Assembly: GCA_049516835.1 (NCBI GenBank)
Contig: JBEKSR010000003.1
Span: 10,316-74,315 of the forward strand
Source: Fen-178 sp049516835
Lineage (GTDB): Bacteria; Acidobacteriota; Terriglobia; Bryobacterales; Bryobacteraceae
DNA length: 64,000 nucleotides
Direction: 5' to 3'
A program made the position numbers and the translations under genes. Shown here in pieces: positions 15,158 to 24,584 of this stretch. The notes below the pieces were generated by a model, which searched no databases, was not told the DNA's origin, and saw only the letters and a program-made list of their open reading frames with translations. Numbering within the stretch: the stretch's first letter is position 1; each line of letters begins with the position of its first letter.

Positions 15158-15468
15158 CTGGCGCGCTTGACTGATTTGGCGGGCGGGCGCTTCATCTGGG
15201 ATTTCAAGAAGTTCACGGCTTCATCCGCGGTGAAAGGGCCATGCGAGCGACCTTTGCGGAAATCTTCCATGCCTTCGGCCATTCCCGCGTCAATGATCCG
15301 GCGTTGTTCGGAGGTGTATTCATCATCGGCAGTGGGGAGTTTCGGGATGATGTTGATGATTCCGCCGGACACTTTGAACTCCAGCCGATCACCGGGTTTG
15401 ATGCCCGCCCGACGGCGCACGCTGGGCGGCACCACCAAACTGGCCTTGTTTTTCACTGTGATCGTCAT
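15154..15468 (-). CDS. AbrB/MazE-type antitoxin
   Basis: 104 aa. The N-terminal swapped-hairpin AbrB fold is visible: MTITVKNKASLVVPPSVRRRAGIKPGDRLEFKV (residues 1-33). The C-terminal part (TADDEYTSEQRRIIDAGMAEGMEDFRKGRSHGPFTADEAVNFL) is the usual toxin-binding tail that pairs with RelE-type toxins. Its stop overlaps the start of the dead RelE gene, so the antitoxin survives without its toxin. A truncated hicA start lies upstream in frame. Confidence 0.86.
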   Translation of the reverse strand: MTITVKNKASLVVPPSVRRRAGIKPGDRLEFKVSGGIINIIPKLPTADDEYTSEQRRIIDAGMAEGMEDFRKGRSHGPFTADEAVNFLKSQMKRPPAKSVKRAR

Positions 15469-15527
15469 GGAGGTAAAGCAAAAAGGCTATTGCGGCAGTC
15501 GCGCACCCTCGCACCCCCAACGGCAAA

Positions 15528-15575
15528 GAACACGTTTTCCAAGCGCTTCCAGTGAATCGGAGCCAGCCGGGCCAT
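15528..15575 (-). pseudogene. HicA toxin remnant (first ~16 codons)
   Basis: Two nucleotides after the HicB-like stop, the minus strand reads MARLAPIHWKRLENVF, the standard HicA opening (maRl.pihWk.LekvF). It then diverges (AVGGARVRDCRNS) and runs in frame into the AbrB gene, so the rest of hicA, including the catalytic His, is deleted. Confidence 0.65.
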
Positions 15576-15577
15576 CT

Positions 15578-15853
15578 TCAGGCGCTCAACTGGGCGAAGT
15601 GGCGTTCAACGGAAATCCACTTCGGCGCCCGCCAGCAGCCCTCATGGTATTCGTAGGCGCACTCTTCCAAAACCTCGCGGAGCGTACCCATCTCCTGTGC
15701 CGTCGAAAGGAAGAGGCCAACCGCTTCCTCTAGAGCGGCGCGCGCCTGGTCCGGGGTGCTTCCGGCACTGACCACATCAACGGGCATCGCCTGCGCGACA
15801 TACTGCGCGCCCCTTCCCGCCAAATCTGCACCGTATAGTCGATCCGCATCCAC
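15578..15853 (-). CDS. HicB-family antitoxin-like protein
   Basis: 91 aa. The sequence YVAQAMPVDVVSAGSTPDQARAALEEAVGLFLSTAQEMG (about residues 18-56) is the partial RNase-H-like fold of HicB proteins (yva...e..v.S.G.T..eA...l.eAv.lfl). The following GTLREVLEECAYEYHEGCWRAP tail matches the HicB subgroup without a DNA-binding C-terminus. Its HicA partner is reduced to a stub immediately downstream, so this is an orphan antitoxin. Confidence 0.78.
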   Translation of the reverse strand: MDADRLYGADLAGRGAQYVAQAMPVDVVSAGSTPDQARAALEEAVGLFLSTAQEMGTLREVLEECAYEYHEGCWRAPKWISVERHFAQLSA

Positions 15854-15928
15854 TTTCCCTCTCTTTTATCATAAGGCCGTTCACGAGATGCAGCCGCTGG
15901 CCGACGCCGGGCGTTATGCCCAACCTTC

Positions 15929-17755
15929 CTACGGATTGGGTGTGGTGAACAGCCGCTTGTAATCTTCCCAGTGCGCGTTCATGATGTCCATCTTGCGCTT
16001 GAGCTGCGCTGGAAGATCTGGCCCCAGCCGGCGAATGGTCTCCTCGGCGGGAGTGGGCGCCAAATCGAGCAACGGCCCCTTGGCCGACAGCAACAACTGC
16101 CGCAAGCGCATGGCGTTGTCGATTTCATTGCGCGCCAGGCGCATCAGGTCGGTGCGGTCCCAGCCGCTCTGCGCGCCCAGCACCGGGTTCGGATCGGGCT
16201 TCACTCCCAAGGCTTTCACGCGATCGAGTTGAGCCTGATACTCGATAATATCGTCGGCGCCGCGCACCAGGCACTGGAGCGCGGCCAGCCGCTGGCCTAG
16301 CAACTCCCACTCGCCCGGCGAACTGGAACCCGCGCGCAGGCGCAGGGCCAGCGCCTCGGCGCGGCTCAGGCTGCCGGTCACCTTTTCGATGATGTTCTGC
16401 ACCAGCAGGCGCGCGCCCCATCCTTCGTACATGCGCATGGCCTGAATATCGATCAGGTCGTCAGCCTGCTCTTCGCCCTTGGCCTGGAAGAGGAATGGGC
16501 GGTAATAGCTCTTCTCTTCGTTCGTCAGGTTCTCCGGGAACGGCACCAGCGGGCGGTTCACCCACCGCCCCAGAATACCGCCCATGGTCAGCACGGGACC
16601 GAAGTTCAACGTTCCCAGATAGCGTTCGGCTTCGTCGGTGGCTATCCACAGGGAGAGCAGGTCGTCGGCCCCATCCTTGCCGGCGGTCTGGCTGGCGAGC
16701 TCGTGAAGCGCCGTCCACAGGTCCACTTCGTTGCGCGGTCCGGCCCTGCGGAATGCTTCGAGCACCTTGAAATTGAAATCGGCGCCCACGGCATCGGCCA
16801 CGGAAACCACCAGCTTGTTGCTGGGCGCGCGCCCGCCGGCCATCAACGCGCGCATCGTCGCAATCGGCCGCGGGACCCCGACCACCGGCGCGAATTCGCC
16901 CGCTCCTCCGCCGAAACGCCGTATCGCCACGCGGTGACCATCGGGACCTTCGAGATGATTTACGGCCATCCCAGCGGGCAGCTTGCGCGCGATCAGCTCG
17001 GGATGGTCGAAGGTCGGAATCATCCACTGGCGGGGCGCAATCTCGACCAGGTCCACGGTGATCTGCCGGCCCAGTTGGCCGGCGGCATCGTGCAGCGCGG
17101 TGAGGAAGCCCGCCACGCGATCTTCCATGGGGCGGCGCTGGCAGAAGGTCGGCCCGTTCAAGCCTGGATAAAGGGCCGGCGTCCAGCACAGGCCCGAACC
17201 CGCGTCGGTGGTGGTGAAGGAAAAGACCTCCACTTCGGGCAGCCGCTTCAGAAGCTTCTGCAAGGCCTCCCGATACAGCGCCAGTGTGGCGGGCTGGTCG
17301 ACGCACGGCGCAAAGCGAGGGGTGCGCGAGCGATTGGCATGATCCACGCGCGGGCCGCGCAAATCGGGGTGATCGGCAAAGAACGCCTCCGGCAACACGT
17401 GCGGTTCGTTGGCCGTGTAGGCGGCCTTCAAACCAAGGCGCCGCAGCACTTCACAGCGCGCCCGGAAGAGGTCCGCCACTCTTTCCGCGTAGTCCTGGTC
17501 GAGGTACTTCTCGAGCGCGGCCGGCGGAAAGATCTTCAGTAAACCCGGGTGATACATGTACCAAGCCGGGTACGGGTCGCCGGGCACATCCATCTCCCAC
17601 AGCGCGGGAGGAAGGTCCTCCGTAATCACGACGTGGGTGGCGCCCAGTTGCCTGGCACGCGCCGCATTGCGCTCGAACGTCTCCAGATCGGAAGCCGGTT
17701 GGCACAAAGGAGCTGCGGCAAAGCATGCGAAGACGGCGAGGTAGTACGGTTTCAT
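15929..17755 (-). CDS. Secreted glycosidase-like protein (TIM-barrel type), function unknown
   Basis: 608 aa from ATG 17755, chosen because it begins a clear signal peptide (MKPYYLAVFACFAAAPLCQP); the frame is open to 17827. The middle resembles a (beta/alpha)8 hydrolase: GATHVVITEDLPP, LFRARCEVLRRLGLKAAYTANEPHVLPEAFFADHPDLRG, EVEVFSFTTTDAGSGLCWTP. The C-terminal half is helical (LRLRAGSSSPGEWELLGQRLAALQCLV). The layout recalls GH20/GH67-like domains, but I cannot fix a family or the catalytic acids. It lies 65 nt downstream of the GH3 gene and is probably co-transcribed. Confidence 0.72.
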   Translation of the reverse strand: MKPYYLAVFACFAAAPLCQPASDLETFERNAARARQLGATHVVITEDLPPALWEMDVPGDPYPAWYMYHPGLLKIFPPAALEKYLDQDYAERVADLFRARCEVLRRLGLKAAYTANEPHVLPEAFFADHPDLRGPRVDHANRSRTPRFAPCVDQPATLALYREALQKLLKRLPEVEVFSFTTTDAGSGLCWTPALYPGLNGPTFCQRRPMEDRVAGFLTALHDAAGQLGRQITVDLVEIAPRQWMIPTFDHPELIARKLPAGMAVNHLEGPDGHRVAIRRFGGGAGEFAPVVGVPRPIATMRALMAGGRAPSNKLVVSVADAVGADFNFKVLEAFRRAGPRNEVDLWTALHELASQTAGKDGADDLLSLWIATDEAERYLGTLNFGPVLTMGGILGRWVNRPLVPFPENLTNEEKSYYRPFLFQAKGEEQADDLIDIQAMRMYEGWGARLLVQNIIEKVTGSLSRAEALALRLRAGSSSPGEWELLGQRLAALQCLVRGADDIIEYQAQLDRVKALGVKPDPNPVLGAQSGWDRTDLMRLARNEIDNAMRLRQLLLSAKGPLLDLAPTPAEETIRRLGPDLPAQLKRKMDIMNAHWEDYKRLFTTPNP

Positions 17756-17820
17756 CGGGAAACAGCTAGATCGTATTATGACGCATCCCATTGAGCGGGG
17801 AGGACAAGCTGAAGCATGTC

Positions 17821-19644
<1,824 letters not shown>

Positions 19645-19693
19645 AACATCACCCATGCCGAGAAGATTTACGATCAACGAGAAGGTAAATCCA

Positions 19694-19915
19694 ATGTTAC
19701 AGCAGTCCGCCCGTGCCGTACGGCGGTTGGCGATGTTCGTTTTGCCGGTGGCAGCGCTCCTGGCGCAAGACAACGCATTCGACCCCGCCATCTTCAAGGC
19801 CCCACCCGCCATGTACCGCGGCCACGCCGAGCATCAGGGTAACCGGGACACGTGGATGGAGCGGCTGTCGTATGCACTCGCCCGCGACTACACCCTGAAC
19901 GTAACAAGCTTCTGA
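19694..19915 (+). pseudogene. Truncated 5' end of a secreted protein gene
   Basis: From ATG 19694 the frame reads MLQQSARAVRRLAMFVLPVAALLAQDNAFDPAIFKAPPAMYRGHAEHQ and stops at 19915 after 73 codons. It has a signal peptide and the 'F..P.F.aPPa.YR.h' start seen in large secreted acidobacterial glycosidase-like proteins, but no body. The divergent GH3 gene starts 50 nt away. Most likely the remnant of a deleted partner; a genuine tiny exported protein is less likely. Confidence 0.55.
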
Positions 19916-19942
19916 GTCATCCGTCTCGAACGGGAAGCGCCG

Positions 19943-20992
19943 TCAATCCAGCTTGCTGGACGCCGAGATGCTGCTCGTATAGTTATCTTTCAGAGGATCG
20001 TCCGGAACCAGGCTTTCGATCTTCTTCCATGCCGAGCCGGGACCGGTCTGCCTCAGTACACCGAGTTGACCGATGGCCCAGGGCGCCCCGTTCACGGTGA
20101 TAAGCTGGCACAGAAAAAGCTGGCCGTCGACTCCGATGGTCTTCCAGCTTTCGCCGTCTTCGCTCACCAGAAGACTGTCATCCGCCGTGATCCAGCCGCG
20201 ATTCGAGCTATCGAAAAGAATGGAGGTGAGCGACGATTTCACCGGGCTGGTTTGCGCCGTCCATGTGACGCCGCCGTCGCGGCTGCGCAAGATCTGCCCG
20301 CTGAATCCCACGATCCAGCCGTTGTTGGCATCGCGGAAGTACACCGAGGTTAGCGACCACGACGCCGCATCGGTTCGCACCTGCTGCCAGGTCTTGCCGC
20401 CGTCCGTCGTGCGAAGAATCATGCCGGCCCAGCCGACAACCCAGCCGTGGTCCGCGTCCAGGAAGAAGACGTTTTCGAGCGACTCCTTGGTGCCGGTGGT
20501 TTGTGGGGACCAGGTGAGGCCCCCGTCCGCCGAATGAAGAATGACTCCGTCGTACCCGGTCACCCAGCCCGACTGGCCGACGAATTGAATGGCCGTCAGG
20601 TTCTCGGTAACACCCGTTTTCCGAGGCTCCCAGGTCTTGCCGCCGTCGGCCGTGGCCACCAACAGCCCCTCATCGCCGACCGCAAAACCGTGGTTCGCAT
20701 CGGAGAACTCGATATTCCGTAGATGCCCTTTCGCGCCAGTATCGCGGTTGGACCACGTCGTCCCACCGTCGGTGGTGACCATCAAGCCGCCTTGTTCGCA
20801 GAGCAGGTAAACCAGCGATGGAGCCGGCGAAACGCCGTCCCGCAACCAGCAACTTTTTCGATCCTGCGCACCGGCAGCCGTCGGCGCGCTGGCAGCCACC
20901 TGCGCGCTGGCAGCCAACTGCCAGAGCATGGAAAGCGCAAGTACGTTGACCAGGCTTGCCAAAATCCCACCTTGGGACACTCCCTTAAGCAT
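19943..20992 (-). CDS. Secreted YCF48/BNR-repeat beta-propeller protein
   Basis: 349 aa from ATG 20992, which has GGAGG 5 nt upstream and begins the hydrophobic leader (LASLVNVLALSMLWQLAASAQ). Six or so repeats follow, each with the Asp-box-like pattern 'dGG.TW' (TTDGGTTWSNRDTG, TADGGKTWEPRKTG, SADGGLTWSPQTTG, TTDGGKTWQQVRT, SRDGGVTWTAQTS) and the YCF48 'gwvvG..G.il.t' strand. This predicts a periplasmic propeller related to the PSII assembly factor YCF48. No partner is obvious from the neighbours. Confidence 0.86.
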   Translation of the reverse strand: MLKGVSQGGILASLVNVLALSMLWQLAASAQVAASAPTAAGAQDRKSCWLRDGVSPAPSLVYLLCEQGGLMVTTDGGTTWSNRDTGAKGHLRNIEFSDANHGFAVGDEGLLVATADGGKTWEPRKTGVTENLTAIQFVGQSGWVTGYDGVILHSADGGLTWSPQTTGTKESLENVFFLDADHGWVVGWAGMILRTTDGGKTWQQVRTDAASWSLTSVYFRDANNGWIVGFSGQILRSRDGGVTWTAQTSPVKSSLTSILFDSSNRGWITADDSLLVSEDGESWKTIGVDGQLFLCQLITVNGAPWAIGQLGVLRQTGPGSAWKKIESLVPDDPLKDNYTSSISASSKLD

Positions 20993-21175
20993 GTTTGCCT
21001 CCATCTGCTTCGATGATTCGGCTACTGCTGAAGTTACCGATTGCGTGTGCTTTCGCACGGCCCTATCGAGCCATTAACAGGTAGCACTTTAGAGCTATGA
21101 TCCAAATCGGATCCAGATTCCGGCCCAGCACCTGGACTGGCTCTTCGAATAACCTGAGATCAATAGGAGACGGTA

Positions 21176-22519
21176 ATGAGCTTGCGACGTCGCAATCTGC
21201 TTCAATCCCTGGGGGCCGCCGGGCTGCTAGGCCTCGTCAGCCCCCACGAACAACAGGCGCAGGAGGCGGTGGCGCGCGCCACGGGCGGCATGGGCGCGCC
21301 TCGCATCAAAGACATCGGCGTGATTGAATCCCAACCCGCCGGGGTGCGGCTCACGGTAGTCAAAATCACCACCGACCAGGATGGCCTCTACGGATACGGG
21401 TGCGCCACGTTCACGCAGCGGGCCGACCTGGTCAAGCCCGCGGTGGAGAAGTACCTGAAGCCGTTCCTGCTCGGCAAGACCACGGATCGGATCGAAGATA
21501 TCTGGCAATCCTGCTACGACAGCTCGTACTGGAAGAACGGTCCGGTGCTGAACAACGCCATCAGCGGCATCGACATGGCGCTTTGGGACATCAAGGGCCG
21601 GCAAGCGGGCATGCCGGTTTATCAGTTGGTGGGGGGCAAATGCCGGGAGGCCGCCGATACCTACGGCCATGCGGATGGCCCCGAGTATAAAGACGTGGTG
21701 GAAGCGGCGAAACGCTATCTGGCGCAGGGGTTTCGCAATGTGCGCGTTCAGGTGGGCATTCCCGGAATGGCCGGCTACGGCGCCGGGCGCAGCGGCGCTG
21801 CGGCGGTTAAGGCCCTGCACGACACGCCGGTCTTCGAACCGGCGGTCTACATCCGGCGCGCGTTGAAACTCCTGGAAGTCTGCCGGCAGGAGCTGGGCGA
21901 AGAGGTCGAGCTGCTTCACGACATGCATGAGCGCGTGTCGCCCAACCAGGCCGTTCAGTTCTGCAAGGACGTCGAGAAGTTCAAGCTGTTCTTCATCGAG
22001 GACCCGCTCTCGCCGGAGGACCTCGGCTATTTCCGGCAGATCCGGCAGAATTGCGCCACGCCCATCGCCATGGGCGAACTCTTCAACAGCCCGCATGAGT
22101 GGATTCCGCTGATTGCGGAACGCTTGATCGACTACATCCGCGTGCACCTTTCCCAAACGGGCGGATTCACGCCGGCGCGCAAGATTGCGGTCCTGGCCGA
22201 GATGTACGGCGTCAAGACCGCGTGGCACGGGCCGGGCGACGTGTCTCCGGTGGGCCACATGGCGAATGTCACGCTCGACGTGGCCTGCCACAACTTCGGC
22301 ATTCAGGAGTACTCGCCGTTCAACGACCGCACCCAGGAGGTTTTCCAGGGCTGCCCGGTGATGAAAGACGGCTACCTGTGGGTGAGCGAGAAACCCGGCT
22401 GGGGCATCGAGGTGGATGAGAAGGCGGCTTCCAAGTTCCCCTTCACCGCGGGGAGAAACAACCTGAACGGCGGCTGGGGAGAGGTCCGGCGCCGCGACGG
22501 CACCGTGATCAAGCAGTGA
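21176..22519 (+). CDS. Enolase-superfamily sugar-acid dehydratase (D-mannonate dehydratase ManD/RspA-like) with Tat-like leader
   Basis: 447 aa, preceded by AGGAGACGGTA. The N-terminus MSLRRRNLLQSLGAAGLLGLV looks like a Tat signal, unusual for a cytoplasmic family. The MR/MLE fold is complete: NAISGIDMALWDIKGRQAGMPVYQLVGGK, metal ligands in LLHDMHERVSPNQA, FFIEDPLSPED and AMGELFNSP, and the ManD-type AWHGPGDVSPVGHMANVTLDVA with its catalytic His. ManD converts D-mannonate to 2-keto-3-deoxygluconate. It heads a plus-strand cluster with an MFS transporter and an RraA-like protein. Confidence 0.88.
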   Translation: MSLRRRNLLQSLGAAGLLGLVSPHEQQAQEAVARATGGMGAPRIKDIGVIESQPAGVRLTVVKITTDQDGLYGYGCATFTQRADLVKPAVEKYLKPFLLGKTTDRIEDIWQSCYDSSYWKNGPVLNNAISGIDMALWDIKGRQAGMPVYQLVGGKCREAADTYGHADGPEYKDVVEAAKRYLAQGFRNVRVQVGIPGMAGYGAGRSGAAAVKALHDTPVFEPAVYIRRALKLLEVCRQELGEEVELLHDMHERVSPNQAVQFCKDVEKFKLFFIEDPLSPEDLGYFRQIRQNCATPIAMGELFNSPHEWIPLIAERLIDYIRVHLSQTGGFTPARKIAVLAEMYGVKTAWHGPGDVSPVGHMANVTLDVACHNFGIQEYSPFNDRTQEVFQGCPVMKDGYLWVSEKPGWGIEVDEKAASKFPFTAGRNNLNGGWGEVRRRDGTVIKQ

Positions 22520-22553
22520 GAGGTCTTGAGAACGCGAGTATCATATTAGGTCT

Positions 22554-23852
22554 ATGACCAACCCGGCGCGCGGCCGGATCAGGTGGATCCTGATCATATG
22601 GATGTTTACGATCAGCGCCATCGCCTACCTGGATCGCGTGAACATTTCCATCGCCGGCAGTTCCATCGAACAGGAATTCCAGCTTAGCCATATCCAGCTC
22701 GGCTGGGTCTTCAGCGCCTTCGTGCTGGGGTATGCCCTGTTCCAAGCGCCGGGAGGCCGCCTGGCCGATCGTTTCGGGCCGCGGAAGATTGTCGCGCTGG
22801 GAACCCTCTGGTGGGCCGTGTTCACGGCCCTGACGGCGCTGGCGCCTACGGGCATCACCGGCGTGCTGATCATTCTGCTGGCCGTGCGCTTTTCGTTGGG
22901 AGTGGGGGAGGCCGTGGTTTATCCCGCTTCCAATCGGCTGGTGGCAAGCTGGATTCCTTCCCAAGAGCGCGGGGTGGCTAACGGATTGATCTTCGCCGGG
23001 GTAGGCGCGGGCGCCGGAATTACGCCGCCCCTCATCACCTATATTCTGCTGCACTGGGGCTGGCGCTGGTCCTTCTGGATCAGCGCGGTGATCGGGCTGG
23101 CGGCGGGCGCGGTCTGGTATCTGCTGGCGCGGGACCGGCCCGAGGAACACCCCTGGGTGACCCCGCAGGAGGCCGCCCACATCCGGTCCGGATTGCCGGA
23201 CCAGCCGGCCGGAGCCTCGGCGGCAAAGGCAGTGCCGTGGGGAACGATTCTGAGGAGCAAAGAGGTGCTGGCGGTTTCGTTGAGCTATTTCTGTTATGGC
23301 TATTCCGCCTACATTTTCTTCACCTGGTTCTTCATTTACCTCAACACGGTGCGCGGCCTGGACCTCAAGTCGAGCTCCTTCTTCGGGATGCTTCCGTTTG
23401 TGGCGATGGCCACGTGCTCACCCCTGGGCGGCTGGATCAGCGACGGCCTGACGAAGCGCCATGGGAAACGCACGGGCCGCTGCGGGATTGCGGTGGCCGG
23501 CATGGGGCTGTCGGCGCTGTTCATCGCGCTGGGGACGCTGGCGGCGGACGCGCGCGTGGCAAGCATCGTGCTCGCGGGAGGCGCCGGCGCCTTGTATCTT
23601 TCCCAGAGTTCCTTCTGGTCGGTGACGGCCGACATCGCCGGCCCTTCCGCCGGAACCGTCTCCGGCGTAATGAATATGGTCGGGCAGTTTGGCGGTGTCA
23701 CGACCGCTTCTCTCACTCCGCTGGTCGCAGCGCACTTTGGCTGGCCGGCGTCGTTCCTGGTAGCCGCGGGCCTGGGCGTGCTGGGATCTCTGGCCTGGCT
23801 GGTGGTGAATCCCGAGCGGACACTGCTTGGGAAGTCCGTGGAAAGGATCTGA
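22554..23852 (+). CDS. MFS transporter, ACS (anion:cation symporter) type
   Basis: 432 aa with 12 predicted transmembrane segments. WILIIWMFTISAIAYLDRVNISIAGSSIEQEFQLSHIQLGWVFSAFVLGYALFQAPGGRLADRFGPRK is the classic ACS opening, with the loop 2-3 motif GGRLADRFGPRK. GVGEAVVYPASNRLVASWIP is the conserved helix 4-5 region. The family imports hexuronates, galactarate and related acids with protons, which fits its place 34 nt behind a ManD-like dehydratase and 3 nt before an RraA-like gene. Confidence 0.9.
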   Translation: MTNPARGRIRWILIIWMFTISAIAYLDRVNISIAGSSIEQEFQLSHIQLGWVFSAFVLGYALFQAPGGRLADRFGPRKIVALGTLWWAVFTALTALAPTGITGVLIILLAVRFSLGVGEAVVYPASNRLVASWIPSQERGVANGLIFAGVGAGAGITPPLITYILLHWGWRWSFWISAVIGLAAGAVWYLLARDRPEEHPWVTPQEAAHIRSGLPDQPAGASAAKAVPWGTILRSKEVLAVSLSYFCYGYSAYIFFTWFFIYLNTVRGLDLKSSSFFGMLPFVAMATCSPLGGWISDGLTKRHGKRTGRCGIAVAGMGLSALFIALGTLAADARVASIVLAGGAGALYLSQSSFWSVTADIAGPSAGTVSGVMNMVGQFGGVTTASLTPLVAAHFGWPASFLVAAGLGVLGSLAWLVVNPERTLLGKSVERI

Positions 23853-23855
23853 AAC

Positions 23856-24575
23856 ATGAGTCGAAAAACTTATCTCGCAGGCCTCCCTGTACTTGTCCTC
23901 GCCGGTTGGGTGATGGCACAGCCTTCCGGCGATCCTCTCATCGAGGGCTTTCGCGGGGTGGAAGTGGCCTCCGTGGCGGATGCCACGGAGCAATTGTACG
24001 GGCAGCGCTCGTATATGTCGCACGACATGCGGCCGCTGTTCAAGACCAAGTTTGCGGGCCCCGCCGTAACCGTCCTCATGAAGAAGGAGGAGCACAAGGA
24101 GGGTTCGGCGGCTTCCCAGGGAATGTTGGACGCCATCGACGCCGCTCCGGCCGGCTCGGTGTACGTCATGGTGCTCGAGGACGGGTTGGACTACGGAGCG
24201 ATTGGCGGCCTGATGACCACCGCCATGAAGTTCCGCGGCCTGGCCGGAGCGGTAGTGGATGCCTCCATACGCGACACGCCGCAGATCGGCAAGCTGCAGT
24301 TCCCGGTTTTCAGCCGCGGGGTGGCGCCTTCCACCACCATCGGTCACTACCGTTTCGCCGGCGCGAACATACCGGTGACTTGCGCCGGTGTACGGGTGAG
24401 CGCGGGAGATATTATCACGGCCGACGAAGATGGCGTGGCCGTGGTGCCGCGCGCGCGCGCCGCCGAGGTCCTCAAGAAAGCTCAGGACCTGGACAACACG
24501 GAGCACAGCATGATCCCGTTTATCGAGAAGTTCCGCTCCCTCAAAGAGGCGGTGGCGAAGTTCGGCAGGATCTAA
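23856..24575 (+). CDS. RraA-like / HMG-aldolase family protein with signal peptide
   Basis: 239 aa. Leader YLAGLPVLVLAGWVMAQ, then the RraA fold: VASVADATEQLYG, GPAVTVLM, AAPAGSVYVMVLEDGLDYGAIGGLMTTAMKFRGLAGAVVDASIRDTPQIGKLQFPVFSRG. The G...dg.vRD...i....fPvf..g motif with Arg-Asp is the catalytic signature of class II 4-hydroxy-4-methyl-2-oxoglutarate/oxaloacetate aldolases, so this is an aldolase-like enzyme rather than only an RNase E regulator. The N-terminal export signal is atypical. Overlapping-operon spacing (3 nt) with the MFS gene. Confidence 0.85.
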   Translation: MSRKTYLAGLPVLVLAGWVMAQPSGDPLIEGFRGVEVASVADATEQLYGQRSYMSHDMRPLFKTKFAGPAVTVLMKKEEHKEGSAASQGMLDAIDAAPAGSVYVMVLEDGLDYGAIGGLMTTAMKFRGLAGAVVDASIRDTPQIGKLQFPVFSRGVAPSTTIGHYRFAGANIPVTCAGVRVSAGDIITADEDGVAVVPRARAAEVLKKAQDLDNTEHSMIPFIEKFRSLKEAVAKFGRI

Positions 24576-24584
24576 GGAGCATTC

